Shown: positions 61,355-64,000 of the stretch, one piece after another
Layout of the letters: every line of letters begins with the position of its first letter
How positions within the stretch are numbered: position 1 is the first letter of the stretch
Source of the DNA: Bacteriovoracaceae bacterium
GTDB taxonomy: Bacteria > Bdellovibrionota > Bacteriovoracia > Bacteriovoracales > Bacteriovoracaceae
Direction of reading: 5' to 3'
DNA: 64,000 bases
Assembly: GCA_024711325.1 (NCBI GenBank)
Contig: JANJTC010000005.1
Span: 1,116,001 to 1,180,000 of the forward strand
Notes under the pieces: generated by a model
What the model was told of the DNA's origin: nothing
Database searches by the model: none
The model's input: the letters and a program-made list of their open reading frames with translations, nothing else
Translations under genes and position numbers: made by a program

Positions 61355-62986
61355 TTAATAAGGCCATCCCGAAAGAGGTCCTGTATAGGCCTGTGGAAAT
61401 GACTCGTAGACAACCATGTTATTTATAATATCGATGATTGCGTTTAAACCGACAAAATTCATCCCATCAATGTTACTATAAAAAATCTGGGCAGTAGCAT
61501 ATAGGTAATGTTTATCAGGGTCATATTGACTAAAAAAGTTACTGTTCTTGATGATACTATTTCCAGAGTGGAACTCCATATTAATATACCCTATGGAAAC
61601 ATCACTTAATGAGCTAGAGTAACTTGCAAAAAAGATAATTTCACCTAAAGTTTTTGTTCTGCTAACAGTGCTATCAACGATATCAATGCTTGTATTTGTT
61701 GAAATATTAGAATCGATGATAACCGAATTATTGATCAGACCTGTAATAAAATAATGTGAATTGACCAACCTTGAAACCCCAAGAATCTGAGAATTCCCAC
61801 AGACAGAGACGCTGCTACCAATATGTGAGGTTGCAGATACCGTTGCTGTATTCGCTACAAAACCTCCAATAGATCCGTCAGGGTTTTGATGGTTTTTACC
61901 AAATGCCGTTCCAGAACAGCCTTGAATTTGACCACTTATAATGACTTCTTTTTGAATGGTTCCTTGTTCCCAGAATAGGCTACCATCAGGTCTTGTTAGA
62001 GTGAGAATAACATTATAATTTCCTGGATTCTCGTATGTGTGGGAAATAATTTTTGAAGTAGTTATTTCTTTTTTCCCATCTCCAAAATCCCAGTTGTATA
62101 GCACGCTGGTTAGTGATGGGCGGTCAGGATCGGTAGCATCAAAGTTTACCACCATTCCATTGGGTGAATAGGTGAAATCCATAAGTGCTATTGGGCAATT
62201 TGACTCAATCTTTGATGTAGTTTCATAAAGCAGTTCAAATACTTTTGCTTTCGCCTCCCAATCAAAAAGATAAGTAGAAAGAATCCCGTGTTTAAGGTAT
62301 TCGTCACTTGGATCATTAGGGTCACTGACTACTACCAGGTCATTTATATTTGACCAACGAGTAGGAATTGGTTTTATTATCATATCTTGATCTAGGGTGG
62401 CATAGCCTGATTTGGTAACATCAGTATAAAGGATAGGTGAAGCAATCTGGAAACCAACAAAGAAGTGATGCTTTTTATCTGTGATGACGTCTGAGAAAGA
62501 ATCTTCCATGAATAGACCGCCCTGGGAGTGTGATACTGCTAATACGCGAAAATCATTCTCAAGGACGGATTCATATGCAAATTTAAGTTCATTTCGATTT
62601 ATAGCATAGTGTGAATCCTTATCAAAATTTTGAATATATTTCGAATAGAGAATTCCTAGGTCCTGAGGAGTTATATAATCTCTGCCTTTTTCCCCAAGAA
62701 AAGCTCTAAAGGCTTCATATCTGTCTGTTAATTGTAAGAAAGTTAAAAAAGAATCTGGCATTTTTTGAATAACTGATTCAAGTACGTCTAGAGCAAAACT
62801 TTCATCAAAGTTATGTATCAATGTTGCCTTTGGTTTTATTGAATAATCATCAAAATTTGAGTAATTTAAACTTTCATGAAGTAATATTTTTGCATCCACA
62901 GCATCAGCTTCTTTAGTTTGAACTCCATTTATGTAGATTAATTTTGTCCCCTTTATTGAGCATTTATTTGATGCGAAAGAATCCAT
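61355..62986 (-). CDS. alpha/beta-hydrolase-like and PKD-domain protein, frameshifted at 5' end
   Basis: 543 residues are open from ATG 62986. The N-terminal 240 residues contain AVSHSQGGLF, a lipase/esterase nucleophile elbow (G/A-x-S-x-G) with Ser in the middle. A PKD domain follows (YNWDFGDGKKEI, SHTYENPGNYNVILTL). The last 190 residues are beta-rich repeats (SHIGSSVSVCGNSQILG, NNSVIIDSNIS). A signal peptide and strong ribosome site exist in a different frame (62953-63015), so the reading frame has probably shifted by one base near 62960-62985. An exported surface or secreted enzyme is likely if the frame is restored. Confidence 0.6.
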   Translation of the reverse strand: MDSFASNKCSIKGTKLIYINGVQTKEADAVDAKILLHESLNYSNFDDYSIKPKATLIHNFDESFALDVLESVIQKMPDSFLTFLQLTDRYEAFRAFLGEKGRDYITPQDLGILYSKYIQNFDKDSHYAINRNELKFAYESVLENDFRVLAVSHSQGGLFMEDSFSDVITDKKHHFFVGFQIASPILYTDVTKSGYATLDQDMIIKPIPTRWSNINDLVVVSDPNDPSDEYLKHGILSTYLFDWEAKAKVFELLYETTSKIESNCPIALMDFTYSPNGMVVNFDATDPDRPSLTSVLYNWDFGDGKKEITTSKIISHTYENPGNYNVILTLTRPDGSLFWEQGTIQKEVIISGQIQGCSGTAFGKNHQNPDGSIGGFVANTATVSATSHIGSSVSVCGNSQILGVSRLVNSHYFITGLINNSVIIDSNISTNTSIDIVDSTVSRTKTLGEIIFFASYSSSLSDVSIGYINMEFHSGNSIIKNSNFFSQYDPDKHYLYATAQIFYSNIDGMNFVGLNAIIDIINNMVVYESFPQAYTGPLSGWPY

Positions 62987-63015
62987 AAAATAAATAAAGC
63001 AAAGTATATTTTCAT
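62953..63015 (-). other. out-of-frame signal peptide of the hydrolase/PKD gene
   Basis: AAGGA and ATG 63015 start MKIYFALFILWILSHQINAQ and then a stop. This is a convincing export signal with the right ribosome site, 11 bp behind the upstream gene, but it is in a different frame from the 543-residue body. Confidence 0.7.
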
Positions 63016-63026
63016 AAAATCCTTAT

Positions 63027-63938
63027 TTAGAGATTAAAGGAACAAAGTGCTTTTTTTTCTTCTATCTCATTTGGAGATGTGAAGCTTTGGCCATTAAAGT
63101 TACCGCTGGCCTTAATGTCGGCATGCAATCGATCTTTTGTATTTAAATATAGATCTTCAAGTTTGTGACGGATTTGTCTTTCTTCATTAAAACCAACAAT
63201 AGTTTTTAAGCAGAACATGCTATATAGATAGTTTCTAGTTGCGAGATTAGATAAGACTCTGTCATGAATCGAAAGGATTCTTAATTGGAAGTTTGCAGCC
63301 ATTTGACGAGTGGCAAGTCTTACGGAAGGCTGATCTACATATGTATTATCAATCCAAATCTGAACATCATCTCTTATCCCGTCATTGTCTGAATCAATTC
63401 CTGCAACTGTCGCTTTGTTTTGGATAGGATCCGGTATAGGAACTCCAGGTTTTGCAGCTTCCAAAACAAATCTTACATGATCGTGATATGCTGATTTGTA
63501 TTGGAACTCTTCATCTTTGTCCTTTTTCGTTTTAACTTTGACATGTAGACGATAAAAGCCTGGTGGCTGATCCTTCATGTTTACATGTAGCTCTTTCCCT
63601 TGAGGACCATCTATTAATTTTGAAACCACATAGTCTTTCTCTTTCAGAATTAATTCATTGGCATTATGGACTTTGAATTTGAGTTGCTGGATCTTAAAGT
63701 CTGGAGGAGATTTTATTAAAAAACGGGCAAGACCATCTTTAATCGGAGAGTTTACGGGAATCACTTCAAAGGTAGATTTTATGTATTTACCTTCTATCCT
63801 TTTGGTGAATTTCCAATCTTTGGCAGGTGTTCCTGTGTTATAAAGTGCCCCATCTTTCTTATTAGATTCGTTGTTAGGCCCTGCATGAAGAGTTAGAACC
63901 GTTAATAGACATAGGCCAAGTAATATAGCTAATCGCAA
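63027..63938 (-). CDS. secreted protein with calcium-loop (thrombospondin type 3-like) motif
   Basis: 303 residues starting with TTG at 63938 (AGGAG stands 6 bases before it) and a signal peptide (RLAILLGLCLLTVLTLHA). Residues about 190-200 read GIDSDNDGIRDDVQIW, a DxDxDG-type calcium loop as in thrombospondin type 3 repeats. The first 150 residues are beta-sandwich-like. The C-terminal 100 residues are helical with two cysteines (FCLKT, LCSFN). The hydrolase/PKD signal ATG is 11 bp behind its stop, so both are in one operon. Confidence 0.65.
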   Translation of the reverse strand: MRLAILLGLCLLTVLTLHAGPNNESNKKDGALYNTGTPAKDWKFTKRIEGKYIKSTFEVIPVNSPIKDGLARFLIKSPPDFKIQQLKFKVHNANELILKEKDYVVSKLIDGPQGKELHVNMKDQPPGFYRLHVKVKTKKDKDEEFQYKSAYHDHVRFVLEAAKPGVPIPDPIQNKATVAGIDSDNDGIRDDVQIWIDNTYVDQPSVRLATRQMAANFQLRILSIHDRVLSNLATRNYLYSMFCLKTIVGFNEERQIRHKLEDLYLNTKDRLHADIKASGNFNGQSFTSPNEIEEKKALCSFNL

Positions 63939-64000
63939 AGTGAGCTCCTGATAGTAGTATAACTGTTTCGACAGGAGCTTCGATTCACATGATATAAGAT

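Overview
This window looks like chromosomal DNA of a Gram-negative predatory or Bdellovibrio-like bacterium (Bdellovibrionota, most like the Bacteriovorax/Peredibacter side). The inference rests on moderate AT richness, an unusually high share of secreted or lipoprotein genes with no recognisable family, long S74-type fibre lipoproteins, an L,D-transpeptidase, cytoplasmic multi-sensor histidine kinases and deoxyhypusine-synthase-like and Ku/LigD genes. Species assignment was not tested. There is no prophage, plasmid or CRISPR array. The only clear mobile element is a 1.04-kb insertion sequence.

Layout. 1-5.3 kb: start of a Gcr-type membrane protein running off the left edge, a LysM-like/beta-barrel outer membrane protein, a peptide-binding lipoprotein and small secreted proteins. 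5.48-6.52 kb: an IS1-like element with terminal inverted repeats, lying against a membrane-tethered XRE-type regulator (6.5-8.0 kb). 8-11 kb: a large secreted protein and a secreted NADAR-domain protein. 11.1-13.4 kb: a periplasmic CbiX-like protein next to a copper nitrite reductase with an extra N-terminal cupredoxin domain. 13.5-18 kb: an S74 fibre-like lipoprotein split by one extra T. 18-24 kb: a porin, a secreted protein and a probable copper-uptake cluster (two divergent YtkA/FixH-like proteins and an OprC/NosA-like TonB receptor). 24.1 kb: tRNA-Cys. 24.3-31.6 kb: a Tat-exported flavoprotein, adenosine deaminase, a PAS/GAF kinase, a deoxyhypusine-synthase-like gene with a possible leader pseudoknot, and a small stress cluster. 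31.8-41.7 kb: response regulator, L,D-transpeptidase, small membrane proteins and two adjoining kinases, one with about nine 92-residue HAMP-type repeats. 41.7-47.5 kb: an oxidoreductase, Ku-LigD end joining and a lipoprotein. 47.6-60.6 kb: PilZ and M23 proteins, sugar and dicarboxylate transporters, secreted proteins, a LON-domain protein, a 38-codon basic small gene, a glycosyltransferase with heme A synthase, MntP and threonine dehydratase. 60.6-64 kb: a toxin-antitoxin-like pair with a consensus and apparently leaderless promoter, and a two-gene secreted cluster whose hydrolase/PKD gene is out of frame with its signal peptide.

Themes. Copper and respiration recur (NirK, OprC-like receptor, YtkA-like proteins, heme A synthase). 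Cell-envelope remodelling recurs too (L,D-transpeptidase, M23, fibres, porin, barrel). Signalling is mostly cytoplasmic. The points most worth a second look are the pseudoknot-like leader of the deoxyhypusine-synthase-like gene, the secreted NADAR protein, the CbiX-like/NirK pair, the membrane-tethered XRE regulator, the poly-HAMP kinase, the leaderless toxin-antitoxin promoter and the two apparent frameshifts.
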